The position numbers and the translations under genes were made by a program. The notes under the pieces are model-generated. The model was not told where the DNA came from, ran no database searches, and was given only the letters and a program-made list of their open reading frames with translations. Positions 24,979 through 35,567 of a stretch of DNA of 64,000 bases are shown one piece after another. This stretch comes from Rhodeus uyekii (Eukaryota; Chordata; Actinopteri; Cypriniformes; Acheilognathidae), in NCBI GenBank assembly GCA_037043235.1, contig JAWRVZ010000087.1, forward strand, positions 2,472,501 to 2,536,500. Direction: 5' to 3'. The first letter of the stretch is position 1, and the number at the start of each line of letters is the position of its first letter.

Positions 24979-24999
24979 TTGTCCAATAGAAATACAACA

Positions 25000-26990
25000 G
25001 CTACAAAAAAGGTAGAAACACAAATAACCAGAAGGTATACAGACCAGCATTATGATTATTTGTATTTAACTTACAAGTTTTACAAATTCCACCGCAAGCA
25101 TACACCTCATTCAATAGTTTGTGTGTTTTAAAGCATAAACAGTGTAAATAAAAAGGCTGGCAGACAATAAAAGGCTGGGAAGTGATACACAAATAAGAAA
25201 ATAGATTGAAAAAAAAACAACAACAATAAATTAAAATAGGAGGAACAGTGATAGTTAAGTTATGAAAACACACACCCATTAATAACTACAATACTTAAAC
25301 CTAATTAAAATAGTAAAACGCACAAACACAATTTAAACCCTTTACAATTACCTGGGAAACAGCCAAAACTTCCAAGATTAAAAGAGAACAGGCACAACAT
25401 CAGCCTGCATTAAGAACATGTATGAACAAGCACACAAGGAAGTGCACACAAGGTTCAGATCCGATATTTAGGCCTCCCTTCAGATGCCTGCTTAAAAATC
25501 TTCTACCTACCTAGCCGCACCCCACATTAATACTCACCTGGCGACACATAGCTAAAATGTTAAAGACACTATTTTAACATTGTATTTTATGCTTTGCAAA
25601 TTAGATCCACAATAGGGTGGACAATACGGTGGCTATTTTAGACACAAGTTGCCAGTCATGCTCCAGAATCGGACTGGAATCAGATTTTAATCTCTTCCTT
25701 AACATAAAGAGATAAAAATGTCCCCCATATAGTGTTTCAACTCAGCAGAGAAGGAGACGCTAACAGACACACCATATGCTGGGATTTAAACCTGACAAGG
25801 AAAGAGACTACAAGACAGTTGAGGTTAAGCTTATTTTCCTTTTGACTGCTCTACCTCATTTCGACCCTTACAGCAAAATAGCACAGTCTACAATGAATCT
25901 CTGGATTGCAGACACTGCCTCGGCTCAGTGATGCAGCCAGCCAGCAAAGGACCCTGTGAAGACTGACCCTGGCTCATCGGTCCAGTCCAGTTTTTAAGGG
26001 TCCTCTTGGCACAACCAAAGTTCAGCATCTTCCGGCCTAACATGGCACTGACTGCTGGATCTCAACTCTGTGCTCTTACCACTGCTCACTACCTGCATCA
26101 ACAGTCAAAGACTTCAATAATACTAGACTGATCACCCCAATGTGTAGAGCGTAAATATAAACTCACCAGATCTTCTTTCTAGAGACTTTGGCATTAGTTT
26201 ATACTGGCAGCATGTTTTTCTAACTTGCTTAGATATTAGTTGCCTGGGCTCAACTTGTCAATTGTTAATTATTAAATACATTTTATTATAAGTGTAATAT
26301 CCAATCCATTTAGTTTTAATGAAATCTAATTCATGGAACATAATTTAGGAATGCTTGTATTGAAATATGTTATATTATATCGATGATTTAACTGCTGCTA
26401 GAAGGTTTGAGATGCACTAGATGCACTGTAGAAGACGGGGAGACTTGTCTCACTTAAGCAGGCAGACTCTCAAGTAGACTGAGAAACAGATTTTCTTTAT
26501 CTTTATATTGGCAAGATGATATTGGTTACATTCACAAGACTATCATTGTTGTCCTTATGTCACATTTGACAGACACTTTTATCTAAAGTGTCTCACACTA
26601 CATTTAAGAAACAAATTGACAATCCAATCAGTTCTTACTTTCCATGGTAATCAAACCCATTTCCTTTGAGTTGCAAGTGCTGTACTCTACTGTTTGAACA
26701 ACAGGATACTCTCAACACGTCACCATCGTGGATCCCTTTTTAAAGAACCAACATAACAAGTTTCAGCTTGAATGGATTGAGTTTTGTGTGTGTGTGCTCT
26801 TTGAATTTTTTGCTTACACACTCTTCAAACCAAGTCTGCAAAACTACAACCATACTGCTTCATACTCAGTTTGTTATTATTAAAAAAAAAAACTTTTGTA
26901 AAATGCTAAATGCTTTACATTCTGATATATTATATGTAGATATAGATAGTGTGAAGTAAACAGAAGTGTTACAATGTACTGCAATGCTGC
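25000..26990. other. Upstream of the Galpha gene; no recognised coding sequence
   Basis: About 2 kb beyond the Galpha start codon. 26560-26600 resembles the 'cttttatctaaag' fish LINE/SINE tail. Short runs of T/A and small chance frames are the only other content. The Galpha promoter should lie at the left end, but no distinct element was recognised. Confidence 0.4.
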
Positions 26991-26994
26991 CGTT

Positions 26995-27165
26995 TCCATT
27001 TGAGGTTAAGAAAACTGTGAGAATTGAGATACATAAACATATAAAGGTGTTGGCACTCGGTTAACAGTTCAACATCTACTATAGACAAAGGTGAGAGACA
27101 CAACCAGTGGAACATATTTCAGGTTTTGGTTTAGCACCTCATTTGAGTTTATCCTCTGTGCAGCC
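26995..27165 (+). promoter_or_regulatory. Conserved TATA-containing segment (copy 1 of 3)
   Basis: Shares order and wording with 47205-47385 and 62975-63165: 'gtgagaa.tgag.tacat', a TATA-like 'atataaagg', then 'ctctagacaaag', 'accagtggaaca' and a 'ggttttggttta' stretch. Conservation across three separated copies suggests a promoter or a duplicated untranslated exon. It lies about 0.9 kb beyond the 3' end of gene E on the opposite strand. Function is inference. Confidence 0.4.
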
Positions 27166-27277
27166 TGTAGGCCTTTTTATTTATTTCCGCTGAATAAAAG
27201 GAAATATATTTATCAAATATATTTCTATATGACATAAATGAACATGTATCTAAAGTAATAACAGTAATAATTACTGG

Positions 27278-27281
<4 letters not shown>

Positions 27282-27361
<80 letters not shown>
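27282..27361. repeat. (TAA)n microsatellite
   Basis: About 26 uninterrupted TAA units. The poly-Tyr and poly-Leu reading frames across it are artefacts of the repeat. Confidence 0.95.
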
Positions 27362-27362
<1 letters not shown>

Positions 27363-28138
27363 ATATGTATAATAAATACTTATAATGTTATAAATATTCT
27401 TACAGCCTTCATTTAGAATTTTTGTATACATGATAGTATTTTCAGATTACAAAAATAATTTCTCTAAGTAAGAAAATACCTTATTATTATAAAATACCCT
27501 ATTATTTTTATTAGATACAAACACTTTTTACAGGTTCAATGCAATTGCTAACTGATCCAGCTCAAGAACCACACTTAATAACTAAAAGGCCATGTTAAAT
27601 GGTTTTTTTTCCCAGACCAATAATGAGAGAAATGTTCAAAAGATGTATTTGTTTTTGTAAAAAAAAAAAAGAAGCACGTAACAGCCTATATTTCTAAATA
27701 ATTTTTACCTTAGTAAAAAGTGTGAAAATTAGAACCAGTCTAACAAATAAGGTCTGATATAACAATGTAAAATAATTTATTCTCGACATTAAGTATATTA
27801 AGCACTTGATATTTTCAGATGTTATATAATTAAACACAGATGTTGTCGCTTGCTTCATATCTTCCATATCCATGAACTAAAACAGCAAAAAAGAAAATAA
27901 TTTTAAATTTCAGCTCCAGTTGAGCTAAAATTAATCCAAACAAAATAAAATGATTTGTTTGAAAAACAGATCAAGAAGAATTCTTAATAATTATAAAAAC
28001 TTGCAGTAATGAATTTTACTAATACAATTAATAGTGGTTTCACATATTTTACCTTATTCTAGTGTCAGTCGGTTTGGATCGTAGGGCTGATATGTAACTC
28101 GCGTCTGAAGTAAATCAGGATCATATTTTTCCAACCGT

Positions 28139-29165
28139 TCAGTTTTTTCCAACGGCAAACACTAAGAATGAGACAATGAATTCAGATTTAATGTTCACTC
28201 ACAGGTAAATAAGTCTGTCTTAAACTGTCAAGATATTTACTATATATGAAGACATCTAAAAAAAATTGTCTGAAAAGTCTAAGCGAGTCATGTTGATATT
28301 TTAAAACAACAGTATATTTAATTTGCTACTTTTGTTTGTAATTAAAGAATAACTCACCGATCAACACAATGAGCAGAAGTCCGTTCATCAGAGCAGATAT
28401 GATGAAAATAAGCCATTGTGTCTGATTCTGATTCTGATCAATACACTCCACCACTGTATGATTGTGACATTCAAGTTGAGCCGATTCTGTAATGAAAGTT
28501 TGCACAGTTGCAGTAATAACTGACTGAATTTAATATTTATATCATATTAATTTCTGTGTGCACAAAATTAAGTTGTTCACGAGTGTGTGAGAAAACCTGA
28601 AGTAGAGCATAACACATGTAATTATCTACACTGATCATCATTAAGTCTCGATCACTGAAGGAGTAAATGAACTCACCGGTGAAGTGCAGTCTGGTGCTGC
28701 TGCTGAGTTTTGGAGGATCATCTGTGTTCATACAGTAATAAACTCCTAATTCATCAGCAGTCACATTATTTATAAACAGACGATGTTTAAACTGCACTGA
28801 ATATTTCTTTCTGAATGTTTTATTTGAGTAAAAAGGTGGTTGTGGTGTTGGGAATGATCGTAGAATCACTGTTGGAGGATCTGGTGTTTTCAGCAAAATC
28901 CAATAAACCTCTTTTTCATCAAGATCACAGTTTATGGTCACATTTGATCCCAGATCAGTTAGTTGATCTGACACTGCAGCGTGACAACAGATTAACACAT
29001 CTATAAGATAACAATAAATAAACAAGCATCATATTCAGAACTACCCAAATAAAACCACTATTAAGTATAAAACAATTTATGATTTATGAGAAAGCAATTT
29101 AGTTTAATTTGTAAAGTGCATGTAAATATACTCAACTCACAGAGCTGAAGCTGAATGATCTTCAT
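28139..29165 (-). CDS. Gene E: single Ig-domain membrane receptor with frameshifted tail
   Basis: Minus-strand exons 29165-29141, 29000-28677, 28486-28358 and 28161-28139, all GT-AG with fitting phases, giving 166 aa. The signal peptide is MKIIQLQLYVLICCHAAV. The Ig V-like domain shows SDQLTDLGSNVTINC and D-E-L-G-V-Y-Y-C, with N-glycosylation at NVT and NKT. A stalk with two Cys leads to a membrane span (WLIFIISALMNGLLLIVLI). The last exon stops early at V-F-A-V-G-K-N because a run has six A where paralogue F has five. Past that point another frame stays open for about 28 codons, to 28054, with two Tyr. This is either a real tail truncation or a sequence error. Paralogue F lies 20 kb away. 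Receptor family and ligand are not recognised. Confidence 0.75.
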
Positions 29166-29919
29166 GTTGTTGCCGTGATTAAAACATGTAGAAATGATTC
29201 TGCTTCCTTCCATACAACATTTGATCTGACAGACAAACATGCAGACAAAAACCTTCCCACATCAATCTGAGGAAGTGAAAGTAAAGGTCGTTCTGATCAG
29301 AGCATCTAAAGCCCATCACAATTATCACTTCATTGATCAAAACCCATGTTGTGCTTTCATTATCATTGTTGTCATTGGTTGTTTGATTGTGTTTGATTAT
29401 TAACTTGACGTGTGTTTCATTAAAGGTGCGTTCATTAGCTTCTAATTTAAAACTGAATTAATGTGTTTTTATGAAGATGATGAGATGAAGACTTTAAGTG
29501 TTTTAAGTGTTCAGGGCTGATTCTGTGGACAGAGGAGACAGGTATCATTATGTCAGTTGCACAAATTCACAAATACAGAATTATACAGTACATCAGTTTC
29601 AGTCTCACAATGAACAACCATTTGAATCCTCTTGAGGGCAGCAGAGCAACTGCAGTCTCTACTTTGCTGTCGGCATGAATTTGGAGATTCACCTATTTTG
29701 CCTCTTATTGGCCTTATTATGAATGATTCTTTCATGTATGTGCTTAGTTTTTTGCCATTTAAAATTTTGCACCTCATCATTTTTAATCTGTTAAGACAGA
29801 ATATAGAATACATACAGAATACAAATGTAGAATACATATCTGTAAACAGGCTCCAGATATGATGACATAATGTAGACTTCTGTTTCGTTTTATATGCATA
29901 TGCAGTACATCTTTGTGTA
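29166..29919. other. Gene E upstream region
   Basis: Sequence at about 29335-29505 (cattatcattgttgtcattgg, gagatgaagactttaag) is shared with 49920-50120 upstream of gene F, marking the common duplication unit. In the F copy a hAT element follows the shared 'gactttaagt', so this copy shows the unoccupied sequence on that side. Chance frames only. Confidence 0.55.
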
Positions 29920-30312
29920 TGTTACAGGTGAGGCTCCCTCTCCTCTTCCTCCGGATCACCAGAGGGAGCTATCACCAGAATACTGACTCACCATTCAAAC
30001 TACATTTCCCACTTACACCCAGAACTGGAACTGATTGCATGCACACCTGCAGTGCATCACACACACCACTATATTAGCTCAACACACACACACGCCTTTG
30101 TGAGGTCTTGATTCACTGAAGAAGTCATTTCTGAGCGGGTTCCCTGGAAGTATTCTTGTGTTTTTGACCCTGGACTGTTTACTGATTCTTTGCCGCCTGC
30201 CTCGACCCTTGCCTGTCCCTGTTTATGATTCTGCTGTATCCCTGTTTGTACTCTGCCTAGTTGCTGAAATAAAACTGCAGATGGATCCTACTTTGGCTGA
30301 TTCTCTGTTACA
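29920..30312 (+). mobile_element. Solo LTR, gypsy type, 393 bp
   Basis: Begins TGTTACAGG and ends CTCTGTTACA, so it has the TG...CA termini. It contains an 'aataaa' before the 3' end and the CT-rich 'cctcttcctcc' and 'tacatttcccac' blocks common in fish gypsy LTRs. Flanks are GTGTA on the left and GTGTT on the right, a 5-bp duplication with one mismatch. No internal region remains, indicating LTR-LTR recombination. Confidence 0.75.
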
Positions 30313-32400
30313 GTGTTTTTATATATAAATGCACTATTAATTTTATAAATCTACCTGGTAATACCTGAAAGTGCTGAATAGAGTGATACACGTTTAATAT
30401 CCATAACTTTTCCTTTTCTGTTTTCTTTTCTGCTGCTACTGGCAATCCAAACAGAATGATTTGAAAAATTATGTCTCTGTCCAGTCTTCCAAATTTTAAT
30501 GCCAAATTCATTGTGCCTCTATCAGCTGTGTAGTTTTGAAATAAACATATAAATAACTCTTCTGAAGAACATTGCGATCTCTTTTCACTGTCGCTGACTT
30601 GAGAATTTAGCAACTAATATTTTCCTTGTCTGCTTTTATGAAGTGAAAAGTGTTTGAAGTGTCATATCCCTCTCTGTTTTTAGGCACTTTGGTACTATTG
30701 TTTACTTTTTTATTGTGATACAAAGTTTTAAACTTGTCAACCACAAAGTTTCTTGTAAACTACAATTACAAAAGCAAACAACATCCGAGTGTTTGTCTGT
30801 AACAACTTCAGGCTTCAAACTGTGTTTAACACAATGCTACATTATGTTTGACTAAATCCACATTGTGTCAGATGTTGTGTAGGAAAATGAGTAAGGCACA
30901 TAATAATTAAATTCAACTAGCAATTTAAAGATTCAAATTAAAGGGCACATCTTTTGCAAAATTAGATAAACCGTCCAATGAGAGAGTCCAGCGGGATTCA
31001 CAACATCAAACATTTGCATCGACGGACAAAGACTGAAGGAGAACAAAGGGTTGATAAAGACAAGAGCTCATGAGGGAGAAATACACAACTGACAAGACTA
31101 ACTATGTGATTATTATGGGACAGGTGAGTGAAATTGGAACCAGGATGTAAACAGAGACACGACAGACATGTGACGCATTGCTTCAGGATTTCAACTTAAC
31201 ATCCAGAGTTTAAGAACAAACTGAAATGTTCAATAAGGAGTTTATTGAAAATGAACTTCTCCCTTAAACAATCTCACTCAGACTGGTGCAGGAAAGTTCA
31301 TATTAGATAGTAAGAATATACAGCTGCCTCATATGAATTATTTCAAGATAACCTTAGAATTAATTTTACAAATCTGATTTATTAATTCCTCTTAACACAT
31401 CAGTCCAATTTTTTTTCTCTCTCTGTGTATGTATGAACAAGATGAAAATATCTGCTACAGCTCTGCAGACTGATGTCAGAACAACACAACTACACAAAAC
31501 ACACTCCACAAAATGAGTAGATTTTGTCTTTGTAACTGAATTATCATCTGCAATTCCAGTCTTCTAGAATGAGTGACACAATTATAATGTCTCTCCATGA
31601 AAATGTCTCCATGTGAATGTATGAAATGCTGCAAGTAACTAAAATATGCTATTGGATTAAAATCCTGATAGAAATCTCACTCTTGTCACTTGTGTACATG
31701 ACAAACATCCTGGTGCTCAGAGTTTTCACATCAACACACTCCTTACTAGCCATTGACACGCATCAGATACTGGCATCAGATCAGACCTCTGCAAACCTCT
31801 GAATCAAATCAACCTGGATCCCTCTGTGATGTTTCAGAAAATACAGTATGAAGGGAATAGGCATCAAAAGCATTTTGTACTACAAAAACACAAATTATGT
31901 AAAATAATGAATATAAAAAAAAAAATAATATGTCAAAAAGAAGATAAATGCAAACTTGACATTTTGACACGTCCTGCCATGATAAAAGTTTACCTAGTTC
32001 AAGAGGAACAAAACCTGCACAATCAGCAAGTACATCAATGTCATTGTGTGTAAACATGTGTTTCTGTAATTTTATGTTAGCGATTTGTCAATGTAAAGCC
32101 TTTTATCAGGTTAATAAAGCCACTTGATTATTGAATCTATAACATTACAATAATGCTAAATAATAAATGGATGTGTACAGCAAAACAAATATCTGTGCCA
32201 ATGAATTCACAAAGTTCATCTGAACTGAAACAAGCAACTCGCAAATCCAAATTTACATGCTAATTTGTTTAATATAAGTAAAGATTGAACAGGCTTGTGA
32301 GTCTTTTTCTTTCTCTCTCTTTTAGTTTCTCTGCTGGTCAGAATACGGATGTTAATAAATACAAAATCACACAAAACACACTTCACTTAATCTGATCATC
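30313..32400. other. Intergenic; 3' remnant of a duplicated V-set unit
   Basis: At about 31438-31505 the sequence 'agatgaaaatatctgctac' through 'actgatgtcagaacaac' is shared with 39265-39335 and resembles the 3' end of gene D (cttcagactgatgtcagag). It is probably the 3' relic of a lost family member. No open exon was found. Confidence 0.45.
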
Positions 32401-32404
32401 TGAT

Positions 32405-32552
32405 AACTAGGAGATTCTCCTCCCTCCCATCACATGATCAGAGAATATCACTCTCGAGTCTCTCAGCACTTGCTCAGTCTGTCAGGATTAAAACAGGAGA
32501 GAGCAAGGAAGATATTTCTGGATTAAACCAAGATGTGAAAAAGAAAACGGGT
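32405..32552 (+). promoter_or_regulatory. Conserved upstream block of the V-set units (P1 copy)
   Basis: 'gattctcctccctcccatca' through 'ctctcgagtctctcagc' and 'aaacaggagagag' is conserved at 40145-40310 (gene C) and 52395-52531 (gene D). In C and D it contains an ATG-led short frame ending at a splice-donor-like 'aacag|gt'. In this copy the ATG is ATT. It is probably the first untranslated exon plus promoter of the family (inference). Confidence 0.5.
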
Positions 32553-32656
32553 CATTTATTGTTGTCAATAAACTGTTTGTTAATTGTTCATTAATAAAAA
32601 AGCCAGGTTGTATTTCGCTGTTATTTTCAATTCTTCCATTTCTCTCTGTTGATCAG

Positions 32657-32848
32657 AATGAGGATGTGGCTGGAAATTCTGCAATCTTTTTTTTTCCAGT
32701 GGAAAAAAAGTATATAGTTAAGATATGTTTTAAAGACACAATGACAGCAGAAATATATGATAAGTCAGTCAGAATGTGTTACTTGAAGATCAGGACTCAG
32801 AATACAGCTTTTTCTCATAGAAGGTTAGTAAGAATTTTCAATCTCATA
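32657..32848 (+). pseudogene. Decayed Ig-like exon upstream of P1 (copy 4 of 6)
   Basis: Preceded by a clear acceptor (ctgttgatcag). It starts 'aatgaggatgtggctggaaa', frame N-E-D-V-A-G-N-S-A-I, then loses the Cys strand in a T run. The donor found in the C and D copies (cat|gtaagt) is disrupted here. Confidence 0.5.
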
Positions 32849-33512
32849 TAAGTCTGAGTTCATTTCCTCATTTCATTTGCTGCTGTTCATTTCACTCATA
32901 TGATCAAACATCACATCAAACAGAAGAACGACTAAAGTTTCCTGCTGAAAAGACCAGGTTATGTCTATTATTATGTACTGGTGTATAATTTCATTATTTT
33001 TCAGTTAAACTGGTACACTGTCTAGCTTTTGGTCATGGCTTTAATTGTTCACCTAAAAGTGAAAATGCTGACATGACTTACTCAAGTTTTTCAAACCTGT
33101 ATGAGTTTCTTTCTTCTACTGAACACAAGAGAAAATGTTTTGAAGAATATTGGTTATCAAACTGTTGACAACCCCCATTGACTTTCATAGTAGAAATAAA
33201 TATATTATGAATGTCAATGGCTATCGTCAACATTGTTCAAAATTTCTTCTTTTTTTCAGCCGAAGAAAGAAACTCATTCAGCTTGGAACAACTTGAGGTG
33301 ATTAAATGATGATAAACTTTGAGGAAGATTAATGTGTCTGAACATGTCTGGTCAGTTCTTGCGATAGCTGTTGAGACCCAGAATGCATGTTACATACGGA
33401 AGCTGATGAGCTACCATACGTTTTGTTGAAACATTTTCATTTCACCTACTTTTGAGAAACATTGATGTAATAAAGTCAAGTATAAAACATATTTTGATCA
33501 TATTAGGCCACC

Positions 33513-33969
33513 ATGATGTTCAGGTTTGTTTCTGAATGAAATGCTGTTTATATTGTTTTCAACACTGTTTGTCTTCTTGTATTTTGATTGTCAAATGCTT
33601 TGTTAAACTAGAAGTAAAAGGGAAAACAGGATTTTAAGTGTTAATGCCTTAAACATGAACTGCTTTATTATATTTGCATTGTTTATCTGCTGTACAATTT
33701 TTTTTAAATCTAGATGTTAGCTTATCAACATTTTGTATTATCGTCTTAGTTGATAGTAGTAGTTTGCGTCAGTATACAGTGGATTCAATATTTTAGCAGA
33801 AGGGTTTTTAACATCAATGACAGATGCTTAATTCATGTTATCTCCATGTTTTCTCTCTGATTTGTGACAAATATACAAACTTTGTACAATTATTTAAAAA
33901 GATGCTCTACTTCTATTTCTGTTTGCAGTTGCTGCTTCTTCTGTCTATTTTCAGTGCTGTTAAATGAAG
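33513..33969 (+). pseudogene. P1: V-set receptor gene cut off after the signal-peptide exon
   Basis: Mini exon 33513-33523 (ATGATGTTCAG|gtttgt) and signal exon 33929-33969 (donor gtaagt) correspond exactly in size and phase to exons 1 and 2 of genes B and C. The DIRS element starts 44 bp after exon 2, and the expected V-set and transmembrane exons are absent on its far side. The locus can therefore encode only a signal peptide and is a truncated pseudogene. Confidence 0.8.
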
Positions 33970-34412
33970 GTAAGTGCAAAACAAACATGTAAATTCATGT
34001 CACATGAATAAATCGTCTCGGGTTACGTATGTAACCCTGGTTCCCTGAGGGGAACGAGACGCTGCGTCGAAGCGCTAGGGGAAATAGCCTTGCGTCAGTC
34101 ACGTGAAGATCTGTGCAACCAATGAGAGACGAACGCGTGTAAATGCGTCACTGCTGGCGATAGCCGGTGACGTCATGAGGAAGAGCATAAAGGCGCGCCT
34201 GAAACCGGGGCACGTCAGCATGAATGCCTGAAGCGGGCCCGGAGGCGCCAGGAGCTGAGGCAAAGATGCAGCGTCTCGTTCCCCTCAGGGAACCAGGGTT
34301 ACATACGTAACCCGAGACGTTCCCTTTCAGGGAACTCGAGCTGCGTCGAAGCGCTAGGGGAACGCTATACCAACGCCACCTCAGCGACGCCAGCATCCGG
34401 GTGTGTCCCAGC

Positions 34413-35567
34413 TCACTGAGAGAGCACCCTGGTTCCCGGGGCGGCATCGAGGTCTAGCTGGTAGAACCTCATGAATGTGTGTGGTGAGGACCAGCCAGCC
34501 GCAGCACAAAAATCAGACAAGGAGACTCCGGAGAGGAGAGCCTTGGATGCCGCCATGCTCCTAGTGGAGTGGGCTCGGACCCTCAAAGGAGAAGCATGTC
34601 CGGCCGACTCGTGAGCTAGGCAGATAGCCTCGACTATCCACCTGCTGAGGGTTTGCTTGGAAGCTGGGGCCCCCTCGGGAGCCCCAAAGCAAACGAACAG
34701 TTGGTCCGACTTACGCCAAGGGGCAGTCTTGGAAACGTAAGCGTCCAGTGCTCGCACTGGACAGACCTTGTTCTTGTGCTCCAGCTCATGATCATCAAAT
34801 GGGGGAGGGCAGAAGGCCTGCAGCGTGATAGACCGAGCCACATTAGTGGGAACCTTGGGGACATAGCCTGGCCTCAGGAGGAGGAAAGCTTTCGCCATCC
34901 CGGGCGCAAACTCAAGACATAAAGGGGCCACGGAGAGGGCCTGAAGGTCCCTGACCCTCTTAAGCGAGGTGATTGCCAGCAAAAGAAGGGTCTTAAGCGA
35001 GAGGTACTTAACAGAGATTTCCTCTAAAGGTTCAAAGGGTGGCTGGGACAGGCCTAGGAGTACCACGGACAAGTCCCAAGCCGGCACCCTGGTCTGTGCC
35101 GCAGGTCTCAGCCTTAATGTACCACGGAGGAAACGAGTGACTAGGGGGTCCCTGCCCAAGGATACCCCACCCAGAGGTACGTGGCAAGCCGCTATGGCAG
35201 CCACATAAACCTTCAAGGTGGAGGGGGACAGCCCTGCCGCAAATCTTTCTTGCAGGAACTCCAGTACTTTGCCGACTTGACAGGTTACTGGGTTCACCTG
35301 CCTTTCACTACACCAGGACGTGAAGAGTTTCCACTTCAAGGCGTAGAGTTTCCTCGTGGAGGGAGCTCTGGACTGAAGGATGGTCTCAACAACCTCGGCT
35401 GAGAGACCGGACTCTATGAGCTCGGCCCCCTCAGGGGCCAGACCCACAGCTTCAACAGCTCTGGTTGCGGGTGAAGAATACAACCTTCCGCCTGGGACAG
35501 AAGGTCCCTCCTGACCGGGATCTCCCAAGGGACCCCATCGAGGAGGGACACGAGGTCCGTGAACCAT
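34413..35567 (-). CDS. DIRS tyrosine recombinase, intact (384 aa)
   Basis: The N-terminal core-binding part (residues about 70-150) shows SRAPSTRKLYALKWKLF and LEFLQERFAAGLSPSTLKVY. The catalytic part has the Arg region (SLKRVRDLQALSV), the HxxR-like RAHSTRSM, and a C-terminal AAGWSSPHTF-MRFYQLDL with the presumed Tyr nucleophile. In this class the enzyme inserts a circular cDNA by site-specific recombination, so no target duplication forms. The frame overlaps the end of the RT-RNase H frame by about 115 bp, and its true start probably lies downstream of the GTG/ATG used here. Nuclear function in the host germline is expected if expressed. Confidence 0.85.
   Translation of the reverse strand: MVHGPRVPPRWGPLGDPGQEGPSVPGGRLYSSPATRAVEAVGLAPEGAELIESGLSAEVVETILQSRAPSTRKLYALKWKLFTSWCSERQVNPVTCQVGKVLEFLQERFAAGLSPSTLKVYVAAIAACHVPLGGVSLGRDPLVTRFLRGTLRLRPAAQTRVPAWDLSVVLLGLSQPPFEPLEEISVKYLSLKTLLLLAITSLKRVRDLQALSVAPLCLEFAPGMAKAFLLLRPGYVPKVPTNVARSITLQAFCPPPFDDHELEHKNKVCPVRALDAYVSKTAPWRKSDQLFVCFGAPEGAPASKQTLSRWIVEAICLAHESAGHASPLRVRAHSTRSMAASKALLSGVSLSDFCAAAGWSSPHTFMRFYQLDLDAAPGTRVLSQ

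Noticed and set aside
27149..27431. Poly-Tyr and poly-Leu open frames
   Set aside because: They are six-frame readings of a (TAA)n microsatellite.
28054..28138. ITIM-like signalling motif in the alternative frame of the gene E tail
   Set aside because: The Tyr contexts (V-T-Y-Q-P-Y) lack the hydrophobic +3 residue of an ITIM, and the frame is not in phase with the upstream exons.
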